A stretch of 22,836 nucleotides of DNA, from positions 1 to 22,836 of the forward strand of contig JAGRLX010000060.1 of assembly GCA_020441605.1 (NCBI GenBank). The letters are read 5' to 3'. The position numbers and the translations under genes are program-made. The notes beneath the pieces are model-generated. The model was not told the origin of the DNA. It searched no databases and saw only the letters and a program-made list of their open reading frames with translations. Shown one piece after another: positions 1-7,090 of this stretch (positions are counted from its first letter, which is position 1; every line of letters starts with the position of its first letter). The DNA comes from Alphaproteobacteria bacterium. Lineage in GTDB: Bacteria; Pseudomonadota; Alphaproteobacteria; Rhizobiales; Aestuariivirgaceae.

Positions 1-114
1 GACTCGATGCTCGATCCCGACGCCATCGCCGCTTCCTATCTCCACGTGATCCGCCAACCGCGGAGCGCCTGGACCTGGGAGGTGGAACTGCGGCCCTGGG
101 TCGAGAAATTCTGA
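1..114 (+). CDS. SDR family oxidoreductase, C-terminal fragment (gene starts before the window)
   Basis: Only the last 37 codons are present, open from the first base to a TGA at 112-114. The translated tail contains LDPDAIAASY, then a QPRSAWTWE stretch, and ends ELRPWVEKF. This tail is typical of a bacterial short-chain dehydrogenase/reductase subgroup in which a Gln-Pro-Arg-Ser-Ala-Trp segment precedes a C-terminal L-R-P-W/Y-x-E-K. The cofactor and catalytic motifs lie outside the window, so neither activity nor substrate can be judged. The gene is convergent with the Gfo/Idh/MocA gene that ends at 152, so it is probably not co-transcribed with it. The family call rests on the tail alone. 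Confidence 0.65.
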   Translation, partial: DSMLDPDAIAASYLHVIRQPRSAWTWEVELRPWVEKF

Positions 115-115
115 T

Positions 116-149
116 CTCCGGAACGGCGGACGGGAGCGCGACGCCGGAG
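116..149. terminator. Weak inverted repeat between convergent genes, possible terminator
   Basis: CTCCGG at 116-121 is the reverse complement of CCGGAG at 144-149, with a 22-base G+C-rich spacer. It sits in the 37-bp gap between two convergent genes, where a bidirectional terminator is expected. The stem is only 6 bp and no T-run follows on either strand, so it is not a canonical intrinsic terminator. Confidence 0.22.
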
Positions 150-151
150 GT

Positions 152-1204
152 TCAAGACTTCGCTTGCCACATGATGGGCCTTGCAGCCGCATGGCTCTGG
201 GCTGCGGCGTAGGCCGCTTCGACCAGGGCATAGGTCTTGAGATTGTCCTCGCCGGATGTGTCAGCGGGCAGTCCATCACGCACCCGCTGGAACATGTGGC
301 GGTTGGTATGGAGCACCGCCTCCTGCGACACATGCCACGGCCTACTCGTCCACGAGAGCAGCGGGCCGCCGATCGCATCCTCGAAAGTGAGCCCCTGGGT
401 GGTCACGGTCATCTTTTCGCCCTTGGTCACGACGATCGATCCGCCATCGCCCTCGATCTCGAGCATGGTCTCGGGGAAGGGATCATCGCCGCGCTTGGCC
501 GCATAGGTGGCTTCGACGACCGACACGGCACCAGAGGCATGGCGCATCATGACGGTGGCCGTATCCTCGGCCCTGATCCGCGGATTGCGCTTCTGGGTCT
601 CGCAGGTGAGATAGTCCACCTCGCCGAGGAAATATCGCGCCAAGTCGAGAATGTGAATGCCGACATCCTGGATGACCAGTTTCTCTTCCTCGGCCAGATA
701 GGGTTGGCCGCGATAGACGTCGAAGCCGGTCCGCCAGGACAGCCGGGCCCAGGTGGGCGTGCCGATGGTCCCTTGGTCGATCACCTTCTTGACCGTCCGC
801 ATGGCGGTTCCGAACCGGAAGTTCTCATGCACCGCGAGCCAGGCCTTGTGTTGCCGCGCCTTCTCGACAATGGCGACGCACTCGTCCCAGGTGGGGGCGA
901 AGGGCTTCTGGACGACGGCCGGGACGCCGCGCTCGGCCGCGATTGCCGCCAGTTCGCGATGGGTGTCCATGCGTGTCGCGATATCGACCATGTCGATGGC
1001 GATGGCATCGAGCATCTTCGCCATGTCGGTGAAATGGGGAACGCCGAATTGCCTGCCGGCCGCCTCCGCCCGGGCGGGATCGCGGTCGCAGACCGCCGAA
1101 AGGATGGCGCCCTCGGGCTTGAGATCCGCCCAGGCATTGAGATGGTTCTGGGCATAGAATCCGCAGCCAACTATGCCAACCGCCAGTGATCCGGGTTTGT
1201 TCAT
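152..1204 (-). CDS. Gfo/Idh/MocA family NAD(P)-dependent oxidoreductase
   Basis: This 350-residue protein has the usual family length. An N-terminal Rossmann fold carries the dinucleotide-binding glycine motif GIVGCGF (about residues 10-16). The catalytic lysine lies at about 100 in VVQKPF; most relatives have EKP, so the Gln before the Lys is a variation. The C-terminal alpha/beta domain carries DVGIHILD (Asp180, His184), the usual substrate and proton-transfer residues. Members oxidise or reduce sugars, inositols or sugar derivatives in the cytoplasm. The ATG at 1204 is preceded by a GAGG about 10 bases upstream. It is the last - strand gene behind the LacI regulator gene and lies 129 bp after another Gfo/Idh/MocA gene, so it could be the end of the divergent sugar operon or have its own promoter. 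The substrate cannot be read from sequence; a keto-sugar or cyclitol is likely. Confidence 0.9.
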   Translation of the reverse strand: MNKPGSLAVGIVGCGFYAQNHLNAWADLKPEGAILSAVCDRDPARAEAAGRQFGVPHFTDMAKMLDAIAIDMVDIATRMDTHRELAAIAAERGVPAVVQKPFAPTWDECVAIVEKARQHKAWLAVHENFRFGTAMRTVKKVIDQGTIGTPTWARLSWRTGFDVYRGQPYLAEEEKLVIQDVGIHILDLARYFLGEVDYLTCETQKRNPRIRAEDTATVMMRHASGAVSVVEATYAAKRGDDPFPETMLEIEGDGGSIVVTKGEKMTVTTQGLTFEDAIGGPLLSWTSRPWHVSQEAVLHTNRHMFQRVRDGLPADTSGEDNLKTYALVEAAYAAAQSHAAARPIMWQAKS

Positions 1205-1305
1205 CGCAAATGTTCCTCGTTATGTGTGGGGATGACAGGTCAAGAGACTGGCATTGTGGTGGCGGCATCCGGCCGAGTCAATTCAGCTCCCGACTGCTTC
1301 CAGCG

Positions 1306-1332
1306 CGGCCCGATCGCTGGTCCGTCGGGCCG
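1306..1332 (-). other. 8-bp stem-loop just after an oxidoreductase stop codon
   Basis: CGGCCCGA at 1306-1313 pairs perfectly with TCGGGCCG at 1325-1332 around an 11-base loop. On the - strand the stem begins one base after the TGA (1336-1334) of the upstream oxidoreductase gene. No U-run follows, so it is more likely an mRNA 3'-end or processing stem, or a leaky attenuator, than a full intrinsic terminator. Confidence 0.35.
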
Positions 1333-1333
1333 G

Positions 1334-2470
1334 TCAGCGCAGCAGCGACCTGGCCTCCGCCGGCGAGAGCGGCCGGGGCCTCGTGCAACTGGTTCTGATT
1401 GCCACGAACTTGCCCGTCTCGCCCGACTTGAGGAGGGCGGCCATCACGTCGAGCGCGTGCAGCGTCCGCGCCAGCGAACAGCGCGGGTCGCGCCTATTCG
1501 CGATCGATGCCGCCAGATCGGCGAGCCCCGCCGCGCGGTAGTTGGCGACAGGCTCGCCGCTGCCGTCCGTCTCGTTCGCAACACCGAAGGGGTGATCCCA
1601 TGCCGGCAGGGCTTCGGCGCTTCCGCCCTGCACCGTGGCTAGCACCGCCCCAGCGAAGAAATTCGGATCGGGCACGTAGAGCGTTCCCCCGGTGCCGTAG
1701 AGTTCCATGGGGGAGTGGCGATGGGCCCACACGTCCCAGCTTGCCAGCAGGGTGACCGCCGCGCCATTGGCAAATTCCAGCAGGGCATGAATGGTGGTCG
1801 GTGTCTCCACCTTGATCCTCGCCCCGGCGCGCGGCGCCCTGGTGATGGTGCGCGTTTTCGTTGCCATCGAAGTCAGGGCCGCCACCCGCCTGACCGGACC
1901 GAGAAGATTGATGAGATTGCCGATGTAGTACGGTCCCATGTCGAGAATCGGGCCTGCACCGGGCTTGAAGAAGAAATCCGGGTTGGGATGCCAGTGTTCC
2001 ATGCCATGGCTCATGATCACCGCGGTACCCCCGGTGATCCGGCCGACGCGCCCGTCGTCGATGGTCTTGCGGGCCAGTTGGTGAGATCCGCCGAGGAAAG
2101 TGTCGGGGGCGCAGGCGACCGTGACCTTGCGGGCCGCCGCTGCCCGTTCAAGCGCAAGGCCGTCCTTCAGGGCCAGGGCCAGCGGCTTTTCGGAATAGAC
2201 GTGCTTGCCTGCCTTGATCGCCGCCATCGACACGGCGAAATGCGCGGCGGGAATGGTCAGGTTAAGAACGATGTCGATGTCAGGGCTGGCGAGCAGATCG
2301 GCGGGCACCATCGCCGCCACGCCCCATTCAGCGGCCCTCGCCTTGGCCAGCGCCGGATCGAGATCGGCGCAGGCGGTGATCTCCAGAGCGCGGAAGAGGG
2401 GCGCATTCCGGATGTATGTGGCGGAGATATTGCCGCAGCCGACGATACCCACGCGATAGGTCTGTTGCAT
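1334..2470 (-). CDS. Gfo/Idh/MocA family oxidoreductase (Tyr-variant subfamily)
   Basis: The protein has 378 residues from the chosen ATG. The Rossmann motif GIVGCGN (8-14), the catalytic EKP (Lys95) and a C-terminal alpha/beta domain mark it as an NAD(P)-dependent sugar or cyclitol oxidoreductase. At the position of the usual DxGxH it has DMGPYY (Asp177, Tyr181), so a tyrosine replaces the common histidine; this is seen in a distinct branch of the family. I start it at 2470, directly before QQTYRVGIVGCG. An ATG at 2479, which begins one base after the preceding gene's TAG, is also possible, and both share a GGATGG-type ribosome site. It follows the TIM-barrel gene by 10 bp and is almost certainly translated from the same mRNA. 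The exact substrate is unknown. Confidence 0.88.
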   Translation of the reverse strand: MQQTYRVGIVGCGNISATYIRNAPLFRALEITACADLDPALAKARAAEWGVAAMVPADLLASPDIDIVLNLTIPAAHFAVSMAAIKAGKHVYSEKPLALALKDGLALERAAAARKVTVACAPDTFLGGSHQLARKTIDDGRVGRITGGTAVIMSHGMEHWHPNPDFFFKPGAGPILDMGPYYIGNLINLLGPVRRVAALTSMATKTRTITRAPRAGARIKVETPTTIHALLEFANGAAVTLLASWDVWAHRHSPMELYGTGGTLYVPDPNFFAGAVLATVQGGSAEALPAWDHPFGVANETDGSGEPVANYRAAGLADLAASIANRRDPRCSLARTLHALDVMAALLKSGETGKFVAIRTSCTRPRPLSPAEARSLLR

Positions 2471-2480
2471 GGCTGCCATC

Positions 2481-3230
2481 CTAGTATTTCCGCGCTGCCG
2501 CAAGCGCGCGCCGCGCGAAGCGGGCGTCGTCGCCGGGATTGTCGTGTTCCACGATCCAGTGCATGCACCGGGTCGACTTGAGTGCTGTCATGAGCGCCGG
2601 CCACTGCAGCGTGCCATGACCGACATCGGCCCAGCCATCCTCGTCGGCGCCCTCGCCCGCCGATGCAATGTCCTTCACATGCGCGAGGGTGATGATGTCG
2701 GCATAGCGCCTGATCCACTTCTGTGGATTGGCTCCGCCGCGCACCACCCAGGCCACGTCGATCTCCCAGTCGAGCAGGGGAGCATTGTCGAGCATCACCT
2801 CGAGCGGCGTCAGGCCATTTTTCAGCGGAATGAACTCGAAGTCGTGATTGTGCCAGGCAACGGCGAAGCCTTCCTGGCGATAGTCCATGGCGAGGCCGTT
2901 GAGCCGCTTGCCGAAATCCTTCCATCCCCGTGCCGACCTGGGCCGCGCCTCCGCCGCGAGGTAGGGAATGACGATCTTGTTGATGCCGAGCGTGGTGGCG
3001 ATGGCCAGCGACTTGCGCTTCTGGCGCTCAAGCATCTCAAGCGAAAAGTGGCCTGATGGCATGATGAGGCCATTTTCGTCCATGGTCTTGCGCAGGGCCG
3101 CCGCCGATCCATAAACGCCGCCGTAGCCTTCGACCGCGCGGTAGCCCAGCCTGGCGAGTATGGCGATGGTGCGTTCCACCGGCGGGAAGTTGCGTGAGGA
3201 ATAGAGTTGGTAAGAGATGCGGGCCGGCAT
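2481..3230 (-). CDS. Sugar phosphate isomerase/epimerase family TIM-barrel protein
   Basis: The protein has 249 residues from an ATG at 3230, with AGGAG eight bases upstream; longer in-frame starts lack such a site and add a non-conserved tail. It matches the xylose-isomerase-like / AP-endonuclease-2 TIM-barrel family. Putative metal ligands and active-site residues sit at the usual strand ends: Glu34 (VEGYG), WHNHDFEF (126-133), DWEID (154-158), HVKD (184-187) and VEHD (227-230). Family members include isomerases, epimerases, dehydratases and the lyases or hydrolases of 3-keto-glycosides; they need a divalent metal and act in the cytoplasm. Its position between the LacI gene and a Gfo/Idh/MocA gene suggests it processes the keto-sugar made by the oxidoreductases. 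That role is inferred from context. Confidence 0.87.
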   Translation of the reverse strand: MPARISYQLYSSRNFPPVERTIAILARLGYRAVEGYGGVYGSAAALRKTMDENGLIMPSGHFSLEMLERQKRKSLAIATTLGINKIVIPYLAAEARPRSARGWKDFGKRLNGLAMDYRQEGFAVAWHNHDFEFIPLKNGLTPLEVMLDNAPLLDWEIDVAWVVRGGANPQKWIRRYADIITLAHVKDIASAGEGADEDGWADVGHGTLQWPALMTALKSTRCMHWIVEHDNPGDDARFARRALAAARKY

Positions 3231-3370
3231 GAAATCTTCTCCTGGCAAGGGTCGGCATGGAGACGAAGCGGGCTTCTTCGCGCCGCTGGGCTGCCACGAG
3301 ATCGACCGGGCGGTTGACAACGCGCCGGCTGGCCGCCTGTCAGCGGGACTGCGTGGCCGTTTTGGCTGGC

Positions 3371-3387
3371 CGGACCGATTCGATCCG
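3371..3387 (-). other. Short hairpin downstream of the LacI-family gene
   Basis: CGGACCG (3371-3377) and CGATCCG (3381-3387) form a 7-bp stem, one pair being a G-U wobble, with a 3-base loop. It begins 14 bases after the regulator's TAA on the - strand. No T-run follows. It may trim or partly terminate the regulator mRNA before the TIM-barrel gene. The rest of the 171-bp gap (3231-3401) shows only the ribosome site of the next gene and no convincing promoter. Confidence 0.25.
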
Positions 3388-3401
3388 CCCGCGAGTGTGA
3401 C

Positions 3402-4421
3402 TTAGCGGCGTGCCGGTGTCGAGGCGCGAACCACAAGGTCGACCGGCCACACTTCGCGTGGCAACGGATCACCGGGATTTCTCAACATGCCGACGGCCAG
3501 TTCGACGACGCGGCGTCCGGCATCGCCGATCGATGACTGGGTGGTGGTCAGCGGCGGATGGAAAGTCTCGGCCCGTAACTCATGCAGGCGGTCGTCATGG
3601 GCGATGAGGGCAATGTCTTCGCCGACCCGATAGCCGGCTTCGCGGCAGGCCCGGCTGGCCCCGATGGCCTGGGCGATGCTGGAGCACAGGAATGCCGTGG
3701 GTGGCACCTCCGCCGCCAGCAGCGCCCTGGCCTGTCCATAGGCCGTTTCGTCCCGCATTTGCGCCTCGCAGATGAGATGTTCGCTGGCGGCGAGTCCGGT
3801 TTGCTTCAGCGCGTCCAGGTAACCCAGCTTGCGGTCCGCCGCATAATTGTAGCGGCATTCGCCGTTCAACAGGGCGATGGCGCGATGACCGAGGTCGACC
3901 AGCAGGCGGGTGGCGGCGCCGAAGGCGCCGCGATTGTCGATGTCGAGAAAGGCATAGGGCCGTGGGGTCTCGGTGCGCCCGTGCATGATGAAAGGCATGC
4001 CGAGCGACTGCAACAGCGCCGGGCGGCTGTCGGCGACCAGAGGGCTGGAAAGCACCATGGCATCCACCCTGGCATTGCGCACCGTGCGCCGGTAGACGGC
4101 CTCCTCGGAAATCGTGCCGCGGGCCATGGCCAGGGTGACGTCGTAGCCCAGGTCGGCGGCGCGTTCGACGCAGCCGCCAAGAAACTCGGTGAAGATCAGA
4201 TCCCCCAGACTGTTGCGTTCGGCCGGAAAGATGATGCCGAGGGTGCCCGACTGGCCGGTCGCCAGCCGGCGCGCGGCCGCGCTCGGTCTGTAGTCATGGA
4301 GATCGGCCGCCGCCCGGACCCGGGCCCTGGTCTCCTCCGAGACCTCGGGGTAGCCGTTGAGGGCGCGACTGACCGTTGTCTGCGACAGGCCAAGGGTTGC
4401 GGATAGCTCTTTCAGGTTCAT
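3402..4421 (-). CDS. LacI family transcriptional regulator of the agl-type sugar locus
   Basis: The protein has 339 residues. The N-terminal helix-turn-helix (about residues 2-22, NLKELSATLGLSQTTVSRAL) is classic LacI/GalR, followed by the hinge region (about 46-58, RPSAAARRLATG) and a periplasmic-binding-protein-like sensor domain starting at LGIIFP. I start it at the ATG at 4421, next to the HTH; a TTG at 4457 would add 12 residues read from inside an operator palindrome and is unlikely. It is divergent from the aglEFGK-thuAB genes and heads the - strand genes for the TIM-barrel enzyme and two oxidoreductases, so it probably represses both sides until an imported sugar or derivative binds. 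Matching operator-like palindromes lie at 4445 and 4554. Position and class resemble AglR of Sinorhizobium meliloti, but the effector is unknown. Confidence 0.92.
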   Translation of the reverse strand: MNLKELSATLGLSQTTVSRALNGYPEVSEETRARVRAAADLHDYRPSAAARRLATGQSGTLGIIFPAERNSLGDLIFTEFLGGCVERAADLGYDVTLAMARGTISEEAVYRRTVRNARVDAMVLSSPLVADSRPALLQSLGMPFIMHGRTETPRPYAFLDIDNRGAFGAATRLLVDLGHRAIALLNGECRYNYAADRKLGYLDALKQTGLAASEHLICEAQMRDETAYGQARALLAAEVPPTAFLCSSIAQAIGASRACREAGYRVGEDIALIAHDDRLHELRAETFHPPLTTTQSSIGDAGRRVVELAVGMLRNPGDPLPREVWPVDLVVRASTPARR

Positions 4422-4444
4422 GCGGATGATGATGGCAGATACCC

Positions 4445-4454
4445 AAAGCGCTTT
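4445..4454. promoter_or_regulatory. LacI-family operator-like palindrome (regulator side)
   Basis: AAAGCGCTTT is a perfect 10-bp palindrome with the central CG step typical of LacI/GalR-family operators. It lies 23 bp upstream of the regulator's ATG, where bound repressor would block its own transcription. The identical sequence occurs at 4554-4563, and I found it nowhere else in the window. Confidence 0.75.
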
Positions 4455-4465
4455 CAACTCACGAC

Positions 4466-4495
4466 TTCATATGCGTTTGCGATATTGCATTGCAA
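4466..4495 (-). promoter_or_regulatory. Candidate promoter for the LacI-family gene
   Basis: On the - strand TTGCAA (4495-4490) and TATGAA (4471-4466) are separated by 18 bases and would start transcription near 4459, directly in front of the palindrome at 4445-4454. The hexamers match consensus moderately and the region is A+T-rich relative to its surroundings. It is a plausible but unproven choice. Confidence 0.4.
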
Positions 4496-4516
4496 CAGAA
4501 AGAAATAGCAATTTTA

Positions 4517-4545
4517 TTGACATTTGCGCGAGTAGAGCATATAGA
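4517..4545 (+). promoter_or_regulatory. Sigma-70 type promoter of the aglEFGK-thuAB operon
   Basis: TTGACA (4517-4522), a 17-base spacer and TATAGA (4540-4545) form a near-consensus housekeeping promoter. Transcription would begin around 4552, leaving a leader of about 75 bases before the aglE GTG. The operator palindrome at 4554-4563 lies at the expected start site, so bound repressor would block initiation or escape. Confidence 0.75.
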
Positions 4546-4553
4546 GTGCAGTC

Positions 4554-4563
4554 AAAGCGCTTT
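4554..4563. promoter_or_regulatory. LacI-family operator-like palindrome (transporter side)
   Basis: This second exact copy of AAAGCGCTTT lies directly downstream of the TATAGA -10 box. Both copies have a C before the AAA when each is read along the strand of its nearest gene or the + strand. The centres of the two palindromes are 109 bp apart, a distance over which one tetrameric or two dimeric repressors could act on both promoters, possibly with looping. Confidence 0.78.
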
Positions 4564-4626
4564 GGAAAAACACAATAACCAGCGCAAGACTTTGCAGCGT
4601 CACCGCAAACCATGGGAGGAACTGAC

Positions 4627-5982
4627 GTGAAGAAATTCGTTCTGGCAACCGTAGCCGCCGCCGCGCTCTTTGTAGCAACCCCCGCGCTGGCCGAGCTCAA
4701 ATTCAAGCCGGGTGAGGACACCCGCTTCAACTGGGCCAATTTCGACGACCTGAAGAAGGTCGATCTGAAGGGCGAGACGCTGACGATCTTCGGGCCCTGG
4801 CGTGGCGATGACGAAGCGCTGGTCCAGTCGATCCTCGACTATTTCCGCGAGGCCACCGGCGCCGACGTGAAGTATTCCTCCTCCGAGAATTACGAACAGC
4901 AGGTGGTGATCGACACCGAAGCCGGTTCGCCGGCCAATATTTCCATCCTGCCCCAGCCGGGTCTCCTCGCCGACCTTGCGGCCAAGGGCCATCTGGTGCC
5001 CCTCGCCGATGCCGATGCCGCCTTCATCAAGGACAATTATGGTGCCGGCGAAAGCTGGGTCGGGCTCGGTACCTACAAGGACAAGGACGGAGCCGCCAAG
5101 TTCTTCGCCTTCCCCTACAAGGCGGACGTGAAGAGCCTGGTCTGGTACAGCCCGGAAAACTTCGAGGATGCCGGCTATGAGATCCCGAAGACCATGGAAG
5201 AACTTGTGGCCCTCTCCGACAAGATCGTCGCCGATGGCGGCAAGCCCTGGTGCATCGGCCTGGGTTCGGGCGGCGCCACCGGCTGGCCGGCCACCGATTG
5301 GGTCGAGGATCTGATGCTGCGCACCCAGTCGCCGGATGTCTATGACAAGTGGGTCACCAACGAGGTCAAGTTTGATTCGCCCGAGGTCGTGGGCGCCATC
5401 GAGGCCTTCGGCGCCTTCGCCAAGAATGACGCCTATGTCGACGGCGGTGCCGCCGGTGTCGCCTCGACCGACTTCCGCGACAGCCCGAAAGGTCTCTTCG
5501 CCACGCCGCCCAAGTGCTACATGCACCGCCAGGCCTCCTTCATCCCGTCCTTCTTCCCGGAGGGCACCAAGGTTGGCGAAGACGCCGACTTCTTCTACTT
5601 CCCGCCCTATGCGGCCAAGCCCGAACTCGGCAGCCCGGTCCTCGGTGCCGGCACCTTGGTGGCCATCACCAAGGACTCGAAGGCCGCGCGGGCCTTCATC
5701 GACTTCCTCAAGCTGCCGCTGGCCCATGAACTGTGGATGGCGCAGTCCGGCTTCCTGACGCCGCTCAAGACGGTGAACAAGGATGCCTATGGCAGCGCCA
5801 CGTCGAAAAAGATGGGCGAGATCCTGACCACCGCCACCACCTTCCGCTTCGATGGATCGGACCTCATGCCCGGCAAGATCGGCGCCGGCGCCTTCTGGAC
5901 CGGCATGGTCGATTTCGTCGGCGGCAAGTCGGCGGCCGATACCGGCGCCGCTATCCAGAAGGCCTGGGACGAAATCAAGTAG
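4627..5982 (+). CDS. aglE: Alpha-glucoside-type ABC transporter, periplasmic substrate-binding protein
   Basis: The protein has 451 residues. The GTG at 4627 is chosen because GGAGG lies seven bases upstream and it gives a clean Sec signal peptide: KK, a hydrophobic run (about 4-20) and an ALA cleavage site near residue 22. An ATG at 4612 would overlap the ribosome site. The mature protein is a solute-binding protein of the large carbohydrate uptake (CUT1) class and resembles AglE of Sinorhizobium meliloti, which binds alpha-glucosides such as sucrose, maltose and trehalose. It is the first gene behind the LacI-controlled promoter and is followed by a strong intergenic stem-loop and the two permease genes. 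The precise ligand is unknown; a disaccharide or glucoside is most likely. Confidence 0.9.
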   Translation: MKKFVLATVAAAALFVATPALAELKFKPGEDTRFNWANFDDLKKVDLKGETLTIFGPWRGDDEALVQSILDYFREATGADVKYSSSENYEQQVVIDTEAGSPANISILPQPGLLADLAAKGHLVPLADADAAFIKDNYGAGESWVGLGTYKDKDGAAKFFAFPYKADVKSLVWYSPENFEDAGYEIPKTMEELVALSDKIVADGGKPWCIGLGSGGATGWPATDWVEDLMLRTQSPDVYDKWVTNEVKFDSPEVVGAIEAFGAFAKNDAYVDGGAAGVASTDFRDSPKGLFATPPKCYMHRQASFIPSFFPEGTKVGEDADFFYFPPYAAKPELGSPVLGAGTLVAITKDSKAARAFIDFLKLPLAHELWMAQSGFLTPLKTVNKDAYGSATSKKMGEILTTATTFRFDGSDLMPGKIGAGAFWTGMVDFVGGKSAADTGAAIQKAWDEIK

Positions 5983-6013
5983 GCACCTGATCCTCCCGGT
6001 GCCGACAAGAAGA

Positions 6014-6041
6014 CTTCCGGACGGTTGCCGCCGTCCGGAAG
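6014..6041 (+). other. Strong intergenic stem-loop between aglE and aglF
   Basis: CTTCCGGACGG (6014-6024) and CCGTCCGGAAG (6031-6041) form a perfect 11-bp stem with a 6-base loop in the 90-bp aglE-aglF gap. No U-run follows. Such stems after binding-protein genes usually protect the upstream mRNA from 3' exonucleases, or partly terminate, giving more binding protein than permease. Confidence 0.7.
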
Positions 6042-6072
6042 CCCCTCCATTGCACAATCAGGAGAGGCGTTC

Positions 6073-7089
6073 ATGTTCTGGCAGTTGTTTTCTGCGCTTG
6101 CGACCGTGGTCATCGGTGTAGGCGGCTGTGTCGGCTATTTCTACGGATCGAACCTGCTTCTCGACCGGCTGTTTCCGGCGGGTACCAGCAACGATGAAGC
6201 CGCCATCCGCAACCTGAAGATTCAGTCGTCGGTCCGCCCCTGGCTGTTCCTCGGTCCAGCACTACTGCTGCTGCTGATATATCTCGTCTATCCCGTCTTC
6301 CAGACCGTATGGCTCTCGTTCCGCGACAAGTCGGGCAGCGATTTCGTGGGCGCCGCCAACTATGCCTGGGCCGTCAACGATAGCCAGTTTCGCCAGTCGA
6401 TCTTCAACAACTTCCTCTGGCTTCTCGTGGTGCCGGCGGCTTGCACCTTCTTCGGGCTGATCATCGCGGTGCTGACCGACCGCATCTGGTGGGGCAACAT
6501 CGCCAAGAGCCTGATCTTTCTGCCCCTCGCCATCTCCTTTGTCGGCGCCAGTGTGATCTGGAAATTCGTCTACGATTTCCGTGGCGAGGGCCAGGAGCAG
6601 ATCGGCATCCTGAATGCCATCGTCGAATTTTTTGGCGGCTCGCCGCAGGTCTGGATCGCACTTCCCTTCTGGAACAACTTCTTCCTCATGGTAATCCTAA
6701 TCTGGATCCAGACCGGCTTCGCAACGGTGATCCTCGGCGCGGCCCTGCGCGGCGTGCCTGAGGATACGCTCGAGGCGGCCGTCATCGATGGCGCCGGACC
6801 CTTCAAGATCTTCTGGCGCATCATGGTGCCGCAGATCATGCCGACCATCATCGTGGTGTGGACCACGATCACTGTTCTGGTGCTCAAGGTCTTCGACATC
6901 GTGCTCACCATGACCAACGGTCAATGGGATACGCAGGTTCTAGCCAATCTCATGTTCGACTGGATGTTCCGGGGCGGCGGCGACTTCGGACGCGGCGCGG
7001 CCATTGCCATCGTCATCATGGTGGCGGTGCTGCCGATCATGATCTGGAACATCCGCCAGGCCAATGCTGAACAGAAGGGAGGGCACTGA
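6073..7089 (+). CDS. aglF: Alpha-glucoside-type ABC transporter permease
   Basis: The protein has 338 residues from an ATG at 6073 with AGGAG eight bases upstream. The N-terminus has a membrane helix (about 5-30, containing GVGGCVGYF) and an F-P-A segment before the next helix, as in AglF proteins. The core has about six membrane segments starting at RPWLFLGPALLLLLIYLVYP (55-74). The cytoplasmic EAA loop that contacts the ATPase is at about 226-255 (GVPEDTLEAAVIDGAGPF). It forms the channel with the product of the next gene, whose ATG lies one base after this stop codon. The family call is secure; substrate specificity comes from the binding protein. Confidence 0.92.
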   Translation: MFWQLFSALATVVIGVGGCVGYFYGSNLLLDRLFPAGTSNDEAAIRNLKIQSSVRPWLFLGPALLLLLIYLVYPVFQTVWLSFRDKSGSDFVGAANYAWAVNDSQFRQSIFNNFLWLLVVPAACTFFGLIIAVLTDRIWWGNIAKSLIFLPLAISFVGASVIWKFVYDFRGEGQEQIGILNAIVEFFGGSPQVWIALPFWNNFFLMVILIWIQTGFATVILGAALRGVPEDTLEAAVIDGAGPFKIFWRIMVPQIMPTIIVVWTTITVLVLKVFDIVLTMTNGQWDTQVLANLMFDWMFRGGGDFGRGAAIAIVIMVAVLPIMIWNIRQANAEQKGGH

Positions 7090-7090
7090 C

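Noticed and set aside
1306..1332. Canonical rho-independent terminator between the two left oxidoreductase genes
   Set aside because: The stem is good but no U-run follows, so full termination is not supported; kept only as a stem-loop.
4422..4457. TTG start giving 12 more residues to the LacI-family protein
   Set aside because: It would place the start codon inside the operator palindrome, and LacI-family proteins begin close to the helix-turn-helix.
4600..6057. Long open frame of about 485 codons on the - strand opposite aglE
   Set aside because: It is the antisense shadow of aglE in G+C-rich DNA. Its translation is rich in Gly, Arg, Asp and His with no family motif, whereas the + strand has a signal peptide, a ribosome site and clear homology.
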